A stretch of DNA of 64,000 bases from Paenibacillus curdlanolyticus YK9 (GCF_000179615.1 NZ_AEDD01000001.1:372001-436000), one strand, 5' to 3'; shown: positions 36,012-43,395, counted from the stretch's first letter. Numbers and translations: made by a program. The notes: generated by a model not told the origin, from the sequence alone.

Positions 36012-36626
36012 TCAATTGTTCAATAGGTTCTGTGCAATATATAAGGCAGAGCCCCACAGCAAGAAGGCAGATCCTTTATTGGCATATCGCGCCCAGCGCG
36101 CAGTCCCTCCGAGTCTAGCGAGCATGCGGCCGATAAATAGCAGCCCTATAAACCAGCTCCAGGATACAGCAATACATGCGATAAGGAACATCCATTTTGC
36201 CCCGCCCTCGTAATGCAGTGACGCGGTGCCGATTACCAGCAAAGTATCCATGATGGCGTGGGGATTGAGCAACGAGATGGAGATTGTAAAACCAATTTGC
36301 TTTTTGACGCTGAAGTCGCTTGTTGAGCTTGCACTCGCGGTCGATGACTGACGCCATGTCTTGATGCCCATGTAACCCAAGAAAACAATCCCGATGATGC
36401 TCATAATCGTTTTCAGTTGAGGGATGGCATTGAAGGTAGCGTTTACGCCCGCCACGGAAAGAAGAATGAGGAAGGTGTCGCATAGCGAAGCGGTGATTGC
36501 GGTGGGCAAGCCCTTGGAAACCGAGGGCTGCAGCATGCCGTTGCTCAATACGTACAAATTTTGAACGCCAAGCGGAAGGATGAGACCGAGCGCTAGGGTG
36601 AATCCGGCTAGCAAAGCAAGTGTCAT
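36012..36626 (-). CDS. LysE/ArgO-type amino acid exporter
   Basis: 204 residues, six membrane helices. The N-terminus FTLALGLILPLGVQNLYVLSNGM carries the P-x-G-x-x-N motif typical of LysE/ArgO, followed by ITASLCDTFLILLSVAG, GIVFLGYMGIKTWR and SISLLNPHAIMDTLLVIG. Exports basic or other amino acids from the cell; substrate unproven. AAAGGGGG ahead of the start. Minus-strand transcript converges on the radical SAM terminator. Confidence 0.88.
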   Translation of the reverse strand: MTLALLAGFTLALGLILPLGVQNLYVLSNGMLQPSVSKGLPTAITASLCDTFLILLSVAGVNATFNAIPQLKTIMSIIGIVFLGYMGIKTWRQSSTASASSTSDFSVKKQIGFTISISLLNPHAIMDTLLVIGTASLHYEGGAKWMFLIACIAVSWSWFIGLLFIGRMLARLGGTARWARYANKGSAFLLWGSALYIAQNLLNN

Positions 36627-36742
36627 GATGGCCCCCTTTAGTTTTTATAGAAAGTTGAAAAAGATATATTACGCTCCAGTATAATCGTCGCTAAGCAGGC
36701 ACTCAATGAAAGATTGAAACAAAATCAAATTCCGGAACAAAA

Positions 36743-36781
36743 AAAAGAGAAGGAGCCGTAACGGCGATCCTTCTCTTTTTG
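36743..36781 (-). terminator. Terminator of the SLH-domain gene
   Basis: Minus strand AAAGAGAAGGA-tc-GCCG-tta-CGGC-t-CCTTCTCTTT with T8; the plus strand also reads a T5, so it may work in both directions. Confidence 0.9.
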
Positions 36782-36783
36782 CA

Positions 36784-37764
36784 CTAGCTGGCCTTACCTG
36801 CAGCGGAGCCTGAATTGCCATCCGAGCTTACCGCGTTATCGCCATCATCCTGTACCTGAAGCTTGGGCTTATAGTCTGAGGATACATATGTTTTGATCGA
36901 AACGGTCGTAATGACCTGCGCATAGACGCGATCAGGGTCCGGCGGGATCGCTGCAATCGAAATGATGGCTTGATCGCCCTCGAACGTAATCGATTGAACG
37001 CGAATGCCATAGCCGGGATTGGGCACGTCGGCTGTGATCGTTACTTCGTTAACGGCTTTCGTAACCGGCGTTACGGTTAGCTTGGCATCATAGATGGAAG
37101 CAGGCCCGTTGTCCACTCCACCTGTCGTTGGCTGCGAATGCTCTTTGACGAATGCGATGCCATCATGCAGCCAAGCTGCGGCTTCGCCGCGTTTGATCTG
37201 CTTGGTCGGATAAAATTTTTGGTTGTTATCTAATGCGACAATATGCGTATTCAGCAGCTTTTGAATGCTGTCCATGTAAGCAGGAGTGACGTCCTTCTCG
37301 TCCTTGATCATCGTATAGATATCGGTAAATGCGAAATCATGGCCATGCGTGATCGCTTTAAACAAAGGATGAGCGAATTGCTCTCTCGTCATGGCGGCGT
37401 TCGGATCGACATCCTGCGGAATATCAAGCCCTGTGTACTCAGCAATGATGAAAGCGGAGGAATACCATTGGTCGTCCTTCACGTTAGGGAAGTGATCGCT
37501 GGCTTTAGGCGCTTTGATAAAGCGGATGTTGTCGATGTTCAGCCCGAAGCCTTTGACGAGCAGGGAGACGCCTTCTGCATAGGTCAGATTGCCGTTTGGA
37601 CGGTACTTGCCGCTGTGCCCGGAGAGTATGCCTTGCTCCTCTAGGGAATTGATTTTCGCCTCGTTCGGATCGCCCTTGGTATCGGAGAAGGCGTACACGG
37701 ATTGCCCGATCAACAGCAAGCCAGCCAACAGCACCAAGGTAAGGAGGGACATTTTTCTGTTCAT
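36784..37764 (-). CDS. Exported S-layer homology (SLH) domain protein
   Basis: 326 residues. Signal peptide 1-25 (KMSLLTLVLLAGLLLIGQSVYA, cleavage after VYA). Three SLH-like units follow at about 28-80 (EAKINSLEEQGILSGHSGKYRPNGNLTYAEGVSLLVKGF), 88-140 (DHFPNVKDDQWYSSAFIIAEYTGL) and 150-205 (YMDSIQKLLNTHIV...FYPTKQIKRGEAAAWLHDGI). These would bind pyruvylated wall polymer. The C-terminal third is a beta domain resembling the protease-complex-inhibitor type (VTPVTKAVNEVTITADVPNPGYGIRVQSITFEGDQAIISI) with a Ser/Gly/Asp tail. AAAGGATGATG precedes the start. Role at the surface is unknown. Confidence 0.88.
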   Translation of the reverse strand: MNRKMSLLTLVLLAGLLLIGQSVYAFSDTKGDPNEAKINSLEEQGILSGHSGKYRPNGNLTYAEGVSLLVKGFGLNIDNIRFIKAPKASDHFPNVKDDQWYSSAFIIAEYTGLDIPQDVDPNAAMTREQFAHPLFKAITHGHDFAFTDIYTMIKDEKDVTPAYMDSIQKLLNTHIVALDNNQKFYPTKQIKRGEAAAWLHDGIAFVKEHSQPTTGGVDNGPASIYDAKLTVTPVTKAVNEVTITADVPNPGYGIRVQSITFEGDQAIISIAAIPPDPDRVYAQVITTVSIKTYVSSDYKPKLQVQDDGDNAVSSDGNSGSAAGKAS

Positions 37765-37852
37765 TAGTTCATCATCCTTTCTGGAATAGGTATGTACTGT
37801 CCTAGACGGCGTAATTGCGATAATGTTGCAGCTAGAGTGTATAAAAAGTTGA

Positions 37853-38509
37853 TTAACCTAGCAGTTCGTGAAGAGCGTTCGTGATAATATGCCATGCAAA
37901 ATAGAGCAGCAATACCGCAGCGCCTCCCGAAATGATGCGAACGAAGGTTTGTCCGAACGCGGCGCCAGACCACGCGCTTAACGCTGCGATCGTTGCCGAC
38001 CAGGCTAGTCCCGCACAGAAAAATCCGGCTATGAACCATTCCAGTCCATAACCGAATGTGTATTTCATTCCTCCGGCAATCGGTCCGGCGATGAGCGCGA
38101 ACCACATGATGGAGGTGGGGGAGGAGAGGGCGAGCAGAAGGCCCGTCAGCCAGTGCTGTTTCAGGCTTTTAGCTGCTGTGCGGGATTGAGCTTGCTGTCC
38201 AGTCGACGAGGTCGGCTTTGGCCGAAAGGCGTCCCGTGCCATTTGAATAGCTAACCATATTAAATAGATTGTGCCCACGGTCCAAAGCGGCCATCGGATG
38301 AATGGATACTCGAATAAGAAGCCGATGCCGAGCAGCGCTAACGTCAGATAAAGCAAGTCGCCGAAGCAGGAGCCGAATCCGACCATGAACGACCTGCGGA
38401 AGCCTTGCTCGACACCAACCTTAATGATCGCGACATTCACGATGCCAAGGTCAAAGCATAAGGATAACGAGAACAAAAATCCTTGTCCGAAAGGGATGAA
38501 GCTAGCCAT
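37853..38509 (-). CDS. LysE family translocator
   Basis: 218 residues, about six membrane helices. The N-terminus FIPFGQGFLFSLSLCFDLGIVNVAIIKVGVEQGFRRSFMVGFGSCFGDLLYL and the later LLLALSSPTSIMWFALIAGP are LysE/RhtB-like, with a Ser/Gln-rich cytoplasmic loop at about 97-112. It probably exports an amino acid or similar metabolite. AAGGAG is seven bases upstream. It stands 66 bases behind the L,D-transpeptidase gene in the same direction and likely shares its transcript. Confidence 0.85.
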   Translation of the reverse strand: MASFIPFGQGFLFSLSLCFDLGIVNVAIIKVGVEQGFRRSFMVGFGSCFGDLLYLTLALLGIGFLFEYPFIRWPLWTVGTIYLIWLAIQMARDAFRPKPTSSTGQQAQSRTAAKSLKQHWLTGLLLALSSPTSIMWFALIAGPIAGGMKYTFGYGLEWFIAGFFCAGLAWSATIAALSAWSGAAFGQTFVRIISGGAAVLLLYFAWHIITNALHELLG

Positions 38510-38575
38510 GTCAATTGCTCCTTAGATGATGAATGCAGCGATGTAAGCTGTTGGAAATGAATGGATGAGCTGCGG

Positions 38576-38914
38576 TTAGTTGCGAATCGTGACCCGCGTT
38601 CCGACCGGAACGAGCGCGGAAAGTGCCAGTACGTCATTATTATACATACGGATGCAGCCATGGGATACCACCTTGCCGATAGAGGCAGGCTCGTTGGTGC
38701 CATGAATGCCATAATGAGGCTTGGAAAGTCCCATCCATAACACGCCGAACGGTCCGCCGGGATTCTCTTGTTTGTTAATGATGCGAAATTCGCCAGTCGG
38801 CGTGCGAGTCAGCATCTTGCCAATCCCGACCGGGTAAGCATTCACCACGATATCGCCATCAAGCAGGTAAAGCTGTCTATCGGATAAGTCGACGATAATT
38901 CGGTAATTGGGCAT
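38576..38914 (-). CDS. L,D-transpeptidase (YkuD domain), short form
   Basis: 112 residues, almost only the YkuD catalytic domain. The active site is present: HYGIHGTNEPASIGKVVSHGCIRM with His71, His85 and nucleophile Cys87. Such enzymes make or edit peptidoglycan crosslinks or attach proteins to the wall. There is no signal peptide, LysM or membrane anchor, so how it reaches the wall is unclear; short anchorless forms are common in Paenibacillus and may act in the forespore. GGAGGGAT lies ahead of the ATG. Confidence 0.92.
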   Translation of the reverse strand: MPNYRIIVDLSDRQLYLLDGDIVVNAYPVGIGKMLTRTPTGEFRIINKQENPGGPFGVLWMGLSKPHYGIHGTNEPASIGKVVSHGCIRMYNNDVLALSALVPVGTRVTIRN

Positions 38915-39000
38915 GAGGATCCCTCCGAGTTTATCGTATGCGGTGGTGAGTTGGTTTGACTGGGAGGAGGGGAGAGAGGATAGGATGCCTATGTAATCAG

Positions 39001-39047
39001 AAAAAACGCGCCAGATGCAACGTTTCCGTTGATCTGACGCGTTTTTT
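39001..39047. terminator. Bidirectional terminator next to tRNA-Val copy 1
   Basis: AAAAAACGCG-TCAGAT-CAAC / GTTG-ATCTGA-CGCGTTTTTT reads as stem plus T6 on both strands; on the minus strand it lies eight bases past tRNA-Val copy 1. Confidence 0.88.
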
Positions 39048-39054
39048 AATGTAA

Positions 39055-39127
39055 TGATCTGTAGTGGGCTCGAACCACTGACCCCTACCCTGTCAAGATA
39101 GTGCTCTCCCAGCTGAGCTAACAGATC
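39055..39127 (-). tRNA. tRNA-Val (GAC), copy 1
   Basis: 73 bases without encoded CCA. Acceptor GATCTGT/ACAGATC, D arm AGCTCAGCTGGGAGAGC, anticodon stem CTATC/GGTAG around loop TTGACAG, anticodon GAC at 39092-39094, T arm CAGTGGTTCGAGCCCACTA-like. The CCA end must be added after transcription. Confidence 0.93.
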
Positions 39128-39326
39128 AAATCGAAGGTACTTGCTATGTCATGCGAAACAAGATAAGAGTGCCTAACTACTATAACATCCTGTAAGGTCC
39201 TTTGTCACGTATTTATTGAGATTTTTTATTTTTTCACGTTATACTCTTCTCTATTCTTCTGGTATTTATGATTGTGCTATGCGGATGAACGCAGGTTGAA
39301 TACGGAAGGACACGATGAGCAATTCG

Positions 39327-39360
39327 AAAAAAAGGTTGACCCCATGTGAGTCAACCTTAA
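39327..39360 (-). terminator. Terminator of the exported-peptide gene
   Basis: On the minus strand AAGGTTGA-ctcacatgggg-TCAACCTT followed by T7, starting ten bases after the peptide gene stop. Confidence 0.88.
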
Positions 39361-39367
39361 GTACAAA

Positions 39368-39502
39368 TTATCGAATGTTTCCTATGGAATTTTTAGCGGT
39401 ATCGTGTCTAGTCTTCAAAACATTAGATTCTGCGAATGCTGATCCAGCGAAAACGGCAATTGATAGTGTTAAAACAAAGACAGTACAAGCAATCTTCTTC
39501 AA
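39368..39502 (-). CDS. Exported small peptide, 44 residues, possible Phr-like signal
   Basis: TTG start at 39502 behind AGGGGGGTGA; stop TAA at 39368. The product begins MKKIACTVFVLTLSIAVF and continues AGSAFA, a textbook signal peptide with an AFA cleavage site after residue 24, leaving a 20-residue basic, hydrophilic peptide that ends NSIGNIR. It has its own extended -10 promoter and its own terminator, so it is a self-contained unit of about 200 bases. Size, signal peptide and C-terminal basic end recall Phr or other secreted signalling peptides, but no Rap-like or other receptor gene is adjacent. A small exported toxin or bacteriocin-like peptide is the alternative. Not among longer reading frames and easily missed. 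Confidence 0.72.
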   Translation of the reverse strand: MKKIACTVFVLTLSIAVFAGSAFAESNVLKTRHDTAKNSIGNIR

Positions 39503-39525
39503 ACTACTCACCCCCCTTAAGGGAT

Positions 39526-39534
39526 ATTATACCA
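39526..39534 (-). promoter_or_regulatory. Extended -10 promoter of the exported-peptide gene
   Basis: Minus strand TGGTATAAT (TG-N-TATAAT, hexamer 39526-39531) stands 24 bases before the start codon; no good -35, as usual for extended -10 promoters. Confidence 0.75.
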
Positions 39535-39594
39535 TGGGCTGCTCAGTTTTTTACTAATACAACTGAATACGGAAGAACCTGAGGAGGCTTTGGC

Positions 39595-39783
39595 ATGTGG
39601 GTAGTTTGGGAAAGCGATGAAGTGCGATATGTATTGTCGATGATCAGAAACAGGCATTTTTTAAAGAGTATGAGGATCAAGTTGTGAGAGTAAGGATAAT
39701 GTTCAAGGCGAGGGTGAGATGCTGCTACAGTGTGGGAGAACAACAAACGGATTGCCGAGCGTATGGGCTGGTCTAGTTTTTCT
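39595..39783 (+). pseudogene. Possible decayed gene fragment between the tRNA-Val copies
   Basis: ATG at 39595 has a strong GAGGAGG site, and the frame reads MWVVWESDEVRYVLSM before stopping at 39687. In another frame from about 39637 a run reads VDDQKQAFFKEYEDQVVRV and stays open to about 39770. The two halves look like a small gene broken by a shift. No family is recognised, so this is tentative. Confidence 0.3.
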
Positions 39784-39844
39784 GCACCAAATCCGCACCA
39801 ACAGCTAAAATTAATAGAGCTACACATCTGTTCGGAAGACAAAT

Positions 39845-39882
39845 AAAAACCGCAAGCCCCGTAGTATCAAGGCATTGCGGTG
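39845..39882 (-). terminator. Terminator of tRNA-Val copy 2
   Basis: Minus strand ACCGCAATGCC-ttgatactacg-GGGCTTGCGGT followed by T5. Confidence 0.85.
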
Positions 39883-39895
39883 TATTGTTTAGGAA

Positions 39896-39968
39896 TGATC
39901 TGTAGTGGGCTCGAACCACTGACCCCCACCCTGTCAAGATGGTGCTCTCCCAGCTGAGCTAACAGATC
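39896..39968 (-). tRNA. tRNA-Val (GAC), copy 2
   Basis: 73 bases, no encoded CCA, same as copy 1 except the anticodon stem, which is CCATC/GGTGG in place of CTATC/GGTAG: pair 28-42 changes from U-A to C-G, keeping pairing. Anticodon GAC at 39933-39935. Confidence 0.93.
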
Positions 39969-40172
39969 ACAATTGAAGCGACGTTTATTAATATAGCATG
40001 ATGGGGGTGAGATGTCTACTCTTTTTAACGAAATGATTCAATTTAATTTATTCGCCGGTTTTCATTTGATGCGATTAATGGATTAGGGAGTTAATGGTTA
40101 AGGGGAAAAATGGTCTAGTTCCAGCTGTCCCTGCATACCGTAGTACAAAGCTAAGAGGAGGCGGATGCTTGG

Positions 40173-40346
40173 ATGGCGGCGGAATACGCCAATTTGGTCG
40201 TCTGGTTAATCGGCTTGTTCGGTATTGTCGGGATCGTACTAGTGAACGTCGCACGGTTCGTAAACAAAGATTCTTTGGCTTATGATGAGGCGTTTGTATG
40301 GAGACGAAGGCTTCCCAAGGAGGCGCGACCCAAGCGGAACGGTTAG
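40173..40346 (+). CDS. Small membrane protein, 57 residues
   Basis: ATG at 40173 behind GAGGAGG (40155-40161). One membrane helix at about 8-28 (LVVWLIGLFGIVGIVLVNVA) followed by a basic tail (RFVNKDSLAYDEAFVWRRRLPKEARPKRNG). Not recognised. First of three small genes in a row ending at a shared terminator. The reading frame in +1 over its end is used by a longer open frame whose true start lies later. Confidence 0.5.
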   Translation: MAAEYANLVVWLIGLFGIVGIVLVNVARFVNKDSLAYDEAFVWRRRLPKEARPKRNG

Positions 40347-40420
40347 CAGGACTGAATCTCGCCATAAGTGGTTACACTATACAGGAAAGCGTAATGTTGT
40401 CACTTAATGGAGGAGTCAAG

Positions 40421-40705
40421 TTGAAGTTCTCATGGTCGGCATGGGCCGGCGCAGCTGCAGGAGCTCTGGCTGCGCTGCTTCTATGCGTATTGGCATTTGG
40501 TGCGGCGCATGAGCAGAGCTGGTTCGGGCAATCCAAATCGGCGCGTGCCGTGCTGTCGGATGTGTACTCGAACAATGTGACGGACAGGGTCTACGGAGAG
40601 CCCTCCAGTGAGCAAGGGAACGGGCCTCAATCACCTTCTAATCGGGTGGACGAGCTCTATTCCCCGACGGTTACGGATGAGCAATCCGAGGATTCTACCG
40701 ACTAA
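40421..40705 (+). CDS. Small membrane-anchored hypothetical protein, 94 residues
   Basis: TTG start at 40421, chosen because GGAGGAG ends five bases upstream and the product then begins MKFSWSAWAGAAAGALAALLLCVLAFGAA, a clear signal anchor. The frame itself opens at 40298 but that part overlaps the preceding gene. The rest (about 65 residues) is a polar, Ser/Asp/Glu/Asn-rich tail outside the membrane with two YSPTVTDE/YSNNVTDR-like repeats. Not recognised. Confidence 0.55.
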   Translation: MKFSWSAWAGAAAGALAALLLCVLAFGAAHEQSWFGQSKSARAVLSDVYSNNVTDRVYGEPSSEQGNGPQSPSNRVDELYSPTVTDEQSEDSTD

Positions 40706-40730
40706 CTACGAATGATAAGGGGTAATCATC

Positions 40731-40967
40731 ATGGTACAAGACAACCGGGAAACCTTCGTTGCAGTTCAAAAAAATGGCGATGGCGATTTAACTGGCTTCA
40801 AAACCTCAGCGGGACGTGAGCTGGCTTACGCCGAGGCGCTGGAGCTCGTGCAAGCTGGGCAAATTGCAGGCGTCAACGCGTTCAAGGGACGCGACGGTGA
40901 AACGTATATTCGCGGAGACGCCGACGGCGATCCAACGAACAATTTGGATCAGCTTCCGCTGTTCTAA
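40731..40967 (+). CDS. DUF3892 domain protein
   Basis: 78 residues. The pattern FVAVQKNGDGDLTGFKTSAGRELAYAEALELVQAGQIAGVNAFKGRDGETYIRGDADGDPTNNLDQLP fits DUF3892, a small soluble domain common in firmicutes with no known role. AAGGGGT lies upstream. Followed by a terminator shared with the convergent MBL gene. Confidence 0.85.
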   Translation: MVQDNRETFVAVQKNGDGDLTGFKTSAGRELAYAEALELVQAGQIAGVNAFKGRDGETYIRGDADGDPTNNLDQLPLF

Positions 40968-40982
40968 ATGGCATAAACAATC

Positions 40983-41057
40983 AAAAGCGGCAGCTGGGCT
41001 GCGTGCAATGGACAGGCATTTGACCTAATCCAACACGCGCCCAGGCTGCCGCTTTTT
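40983..41057. terminator. Long bidirectional terminator
   Basis: AAAAGCGGCAGCTGGGC...GCCCAGGCTGCCGCTTTTTT, arms about 17 bases apart from a 38-base loop; T6 on the plus strand and T4 on the minus strand. Confidence 0.85.
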
Positions 41058-41073
41058 TATGTTTTCAACCGTT

Positions 41074-41811
41074 TTAGGTAACTTCGTAGGTCTTTCCTTG
41101 CTCAATGAACGACATGCTTCCCGTGCGGCCAATGAAATCAGGCATCGTATCACCGTAATGCATAAGCTTCGTAATCGCCTGAATATGCTCCGGAAGCGTC
41201 AGCAGCTCGTCGATGCACGCGTGAACAACGCCGGGGGCGATGAGCTGGCAATCGTGGAAAATAAGCTGGACGCCGCGTTCGTCGACAAGCTGCTGCAGCA
41301 GCTCTGGATTGAATTTCATATCAGCGCTGTAGAAGAATGTGCCGTTGATAAGGAAGGAATAGCTGAGCCGTCCCTCGATATGCTCCGTCTGAATCGGCTC
41401 TACGACGAGGCCGGGCGCGATGGTCGTCGGCTCGCCGACCGGCATTTCACGGACGTCGAAGAAATCATCCAGCGATTGCAGCGGTCCCTGTGTCAAGCCG
41501 CCCTTAAGCGTGTGCTCCCACAAGGGCTCCCGCAGCGGCTGCGGGAGGTAGAGCACAGGCTTGCGCTGATGGACGAACATCATTTGGAACGCGAGCTCCT
41601 CTAAGCCGCCCACATGGTCGCCGTGGGTGTGGCTGACGAGCACGGCGTCTAAATCGCCAAAACGGATGCCGAGCTGGTGCAGCGCAGCGGGTCCCGTTAT
41701 GCCGCAATCAAGCAATAGTCGAAAGCTATCGGCGTCGATAATGGCATTGTTATTGTAATAGCGTTTGGCGAATGCGCTCCCTGTGCCGATCATCGTAATG
41801 GAAGTGGTCAT
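41074..41811 (-). CDS. Metallo-beta-lactamase fold hydrolase
   Basis: 245 residues. The metal-binding motif VLVSHTHGDHVGG places H-x-H-x-D-H at residues 61-66; later metal ligands are in TEHIEGRLSYSF, FFYSADMKF and the C-terminal LMHYGD. The overall pattern is RNase Z/ElaC-like without the exosite arm, so it could be a phosphodiesterase or other hydrolase. AAAGGAG precedes the ATG. Single-gene unit. Confidence 0.88.
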   Translation of the reverse strand: MTTSITMIGTGSAFAKRYYNNNAIIDADSFRLLLDCGITGPAALHQLGIRFGDLDAVLVSHTHGDHVGGLEELAFQMMFVHQRKPVLYLPQPLREPLWEHTLKGGLTQGPLQSLDDFFDVREMPVGEPTTIAPGLVVEPIQTEHIEGRLSYSFLINGTFFYSADMKFNPELLQQLVDERGVQLIFHDCQLIAPGVVHACIDELLTLPEHIQAITKLMHYGDTMPDFIGRTGSMSFIEQGKTYEVT

Positions 41812-42007
41812 CGGTCAAGCTCCTTTCAGTCTCGTTTGCAAATCTTGTATATGGTTCACATTAGCATGGACAATATTGCACGCGCAATGTGGCAAGCTTC
41901 TTAAAATTAGAGTCTCCTTGTGGCGCTTCAGTGGGTACGCGTCCGCACTTTCATTCATATCATGGGAGAAAAGCTTCATGATACTGCGAATAAAGGTGTG
42001 GACCTCC

Positions 42008-42214
42008 ATGAGCAAGGGGAAATCGAAAGCGTCGAAGAAGAAGAAAAAATCAGCATCCGATCGGCGCCAAATGTTTATGAAGCTAGTATTGTCAGACACC
42101 TGTGCCGTATGTAAAACGCCATGCGCGCGCGGCATGCAATATTGGGAGCATATGAAAGAGCCGGGATCGATCGGCAAGGGCATTCCTTGTCCCCTGACGA
42201 AGACGTACCGCTAG
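42008..42214 (+). CDS. Small cysteine-containing basic protein, 68 residues
   Basis: ATG at 42008; the frame extends upstream without a ribosome site. A Lys-rich start (SKGKSKASKKKKKSASDRR) is followed by MFMKLVLSDTCAVCKTPCARGMQYWEHMKEPGSIGKGIPCPLTKTYR with four cysteines (C-x2-C-x3-C, later C), a possible small metal-binding knuckle. Not recognised beyond being a small firmicute-type hypothetical protein. It may bind nucleic acid, by inference from the basic start. Confidence 0.6.
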   Translation: MSKGKSKASKKKKKSASDRRQMFMKLVLSDTCAVCKTPCARGMQYWEHMKEPGSIGKGIPCPLTKTYR

Positions 42215-42272
42215 TTCAGCGTTAAGCTTCAGGAAATGAATTGGGCAATTTCCCGGGGAAGCGCACAGTTCT

Positions 42273-42318
42273 ACATGAAATGACAGCGCATGTTTAATGT
42301 TGCGTAAAACATTTCATG
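42273..42318 (+). repeat. Inverted repeat in the gap before the stalk-domain gene
   Basis: CATGAAATG (42274-42282) and CATTTCATG (42310-42318) are perfect inverted copies around a 27-base loop; an operator or mRNA hairpin is possible. Confidence 0.4.
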
Positions 42319-42388
42319 CATTGGCGCAACTTTGGTTCGTAAGGGGAGTATAACCTTTCATCAGAACTGCGATGGAGGGTTGGCGACC

Positions 42389-42952
42389 ATGAAGTTTAGT
42401 AAACTAATCATTGCGACACTGCTGCTGTCCGTATGGGGCGGAAGCATGATTTTTGCTGATAGCGTTGCCCAGAAGGTACGTGTAGTAGTGAATGGCAGCG
42501 AGCTCGATGACGCGGGCTTGCTGCAGGACGGCAAAACCTATTTGCCGCTTCGCCAAATTGCGGGAACGCTGCAAGCGCTCGTTTCATGGGATGAGAATTC
42601 GAAAAAAGTTACGGTGTATAAGCCAAACGTTCATATGTTCTTATTCCAGGACAATGTCATCTTTGGCAATGTAAATAAAAATAATCGTTACACGTTTAAA
42701 GTTTTTGCGCAGATTGACAATTTGCTCACCGATGTTGCGGCCGTGAAGGTATCGATCTCTGACCCGTATGGCTCCGAGAAAGTAATCCAGCAGCAAACCG
42801 TTAACGTCACGAAAGACAATTTCTGGTTCCGTACGGAAGATATCAAATACAACTTCGATGCAGCAGGCAAATATTCGGTTCGTTTCTATATGAAAGCGGG
42901 CGATTCGGATGAATGGCGTCAAGTATCGGAAAAGCTGATTACCGCACAATAG
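42389..42952 (+). CDS. Exported stalk-domain (copper amine oxidase N-terminal-like) protein
   Basis: 187 residues from ATG 42389, which follows TGGAGGGTT; the longer open frame is unsupported. Signal peptide to about residue 25 (LIIATLLLSVWGGSMIFA). Stalk domain at about 28-78 (VRVVVNGSELDDAGLLQDGKTYLPLRQIAGTLQALVSWDENSKKVTVYKP), the short form common in Paenibacillus. The remainder is a beta domain (YTFKVFAQIDNLLTDVAAVKVSISDP). Found on the cell surface; function unknown. The gene stands alone. Confidence 0.85.
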   Translation: MKFSKLIIATLLLSVWGGSMIFADSVAQKVRVVVNGSELDDAGLLQDGKTYLPLRQIAGTLQALVSWDENSKKVTVYKPNVHMFLFQDNVIFGNVNKNNRYTFKVFAQIDNLLTDVAAVKVSISDPYGSEKVIQQQTVNVTKDNFWFRTEDIKYNFDAAGKYSVRFYMKAGDSDEWRQVSEKLITAQ

Positions 42953-43083
42953 CGTACAAATGGAGAGCTCTGTCAGCCTTGCAACTGATAGAGCTTTTGG
43001 TTTGACCGGATTCCATGAACATGATACGATACGATGGTGTATGTGTATAACAGCGCATTAATGAACGAAATGGGGTAACGTAA

Positions 43084-43395
43084 ATGAGCGAGCATGAGCA
43101 TCAGCATGGCGATGATTGCGGTTGCGGCCATGATCACGATCATGAAGAGCATGTATTTGTACTGACGGACGAGGAAGGCCAAGAGCGTGAGATGGTAATG
43201 GTTTACACGTTCGAGTCCGAAGAGAAAGTATATGCGGTACTGATCGACCGCAACGATCCAGAAGCTGACGGTATCATCTTCCGTATCGAAGAAGAGAACG
43301 AGGAAGCATTCCTCGTTGGTATCGAAGACGACGCTGAGTGGGATCGCGTAACGAAAATCTACGAAGAAATCGCAGCTCAAGGCAACGAGGGCTAA
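43084..43395 (+). CDS. DUF1292 protein with His/Cys-rich head
   Basis: 103 residues. The C-terminal part (VFVLTDEEGQEREMVMVYTFESEEKVYAVL, EEAFLVGIEDDAEWDRVTKIYEEI) is the DUF1292 domain (YrzB type), which in firmicutes usually follows the yrrK/ruvX gene. Here it stands alone, and residues 4-23 (HEHQHGDDCGCGHDHDHEEH) form a likely metal-binding stretch with eight His and two Cys. Strongly acidic throughout. The function of the domain is unknown. Confidence 0.85.
   Translation: MSEHEHQHGDDCGCGHDHDHEEHVFVLTDEEGQEREMVMVYTFESEEKVYAVLIDRNDPEADGIIFRIEEENEEAFLVGIEDDAEWDRVTKIYEEIAAQGNEG

Noticed and set aside
39315-39557. 80-codon plus-strand frame between the tRNA-Val copies
   Set aside because: It reads through the minus-strand terminator and peptide gene; no ribosome site upstream, and the minus-strand unit has promoter, start and terminator in order.
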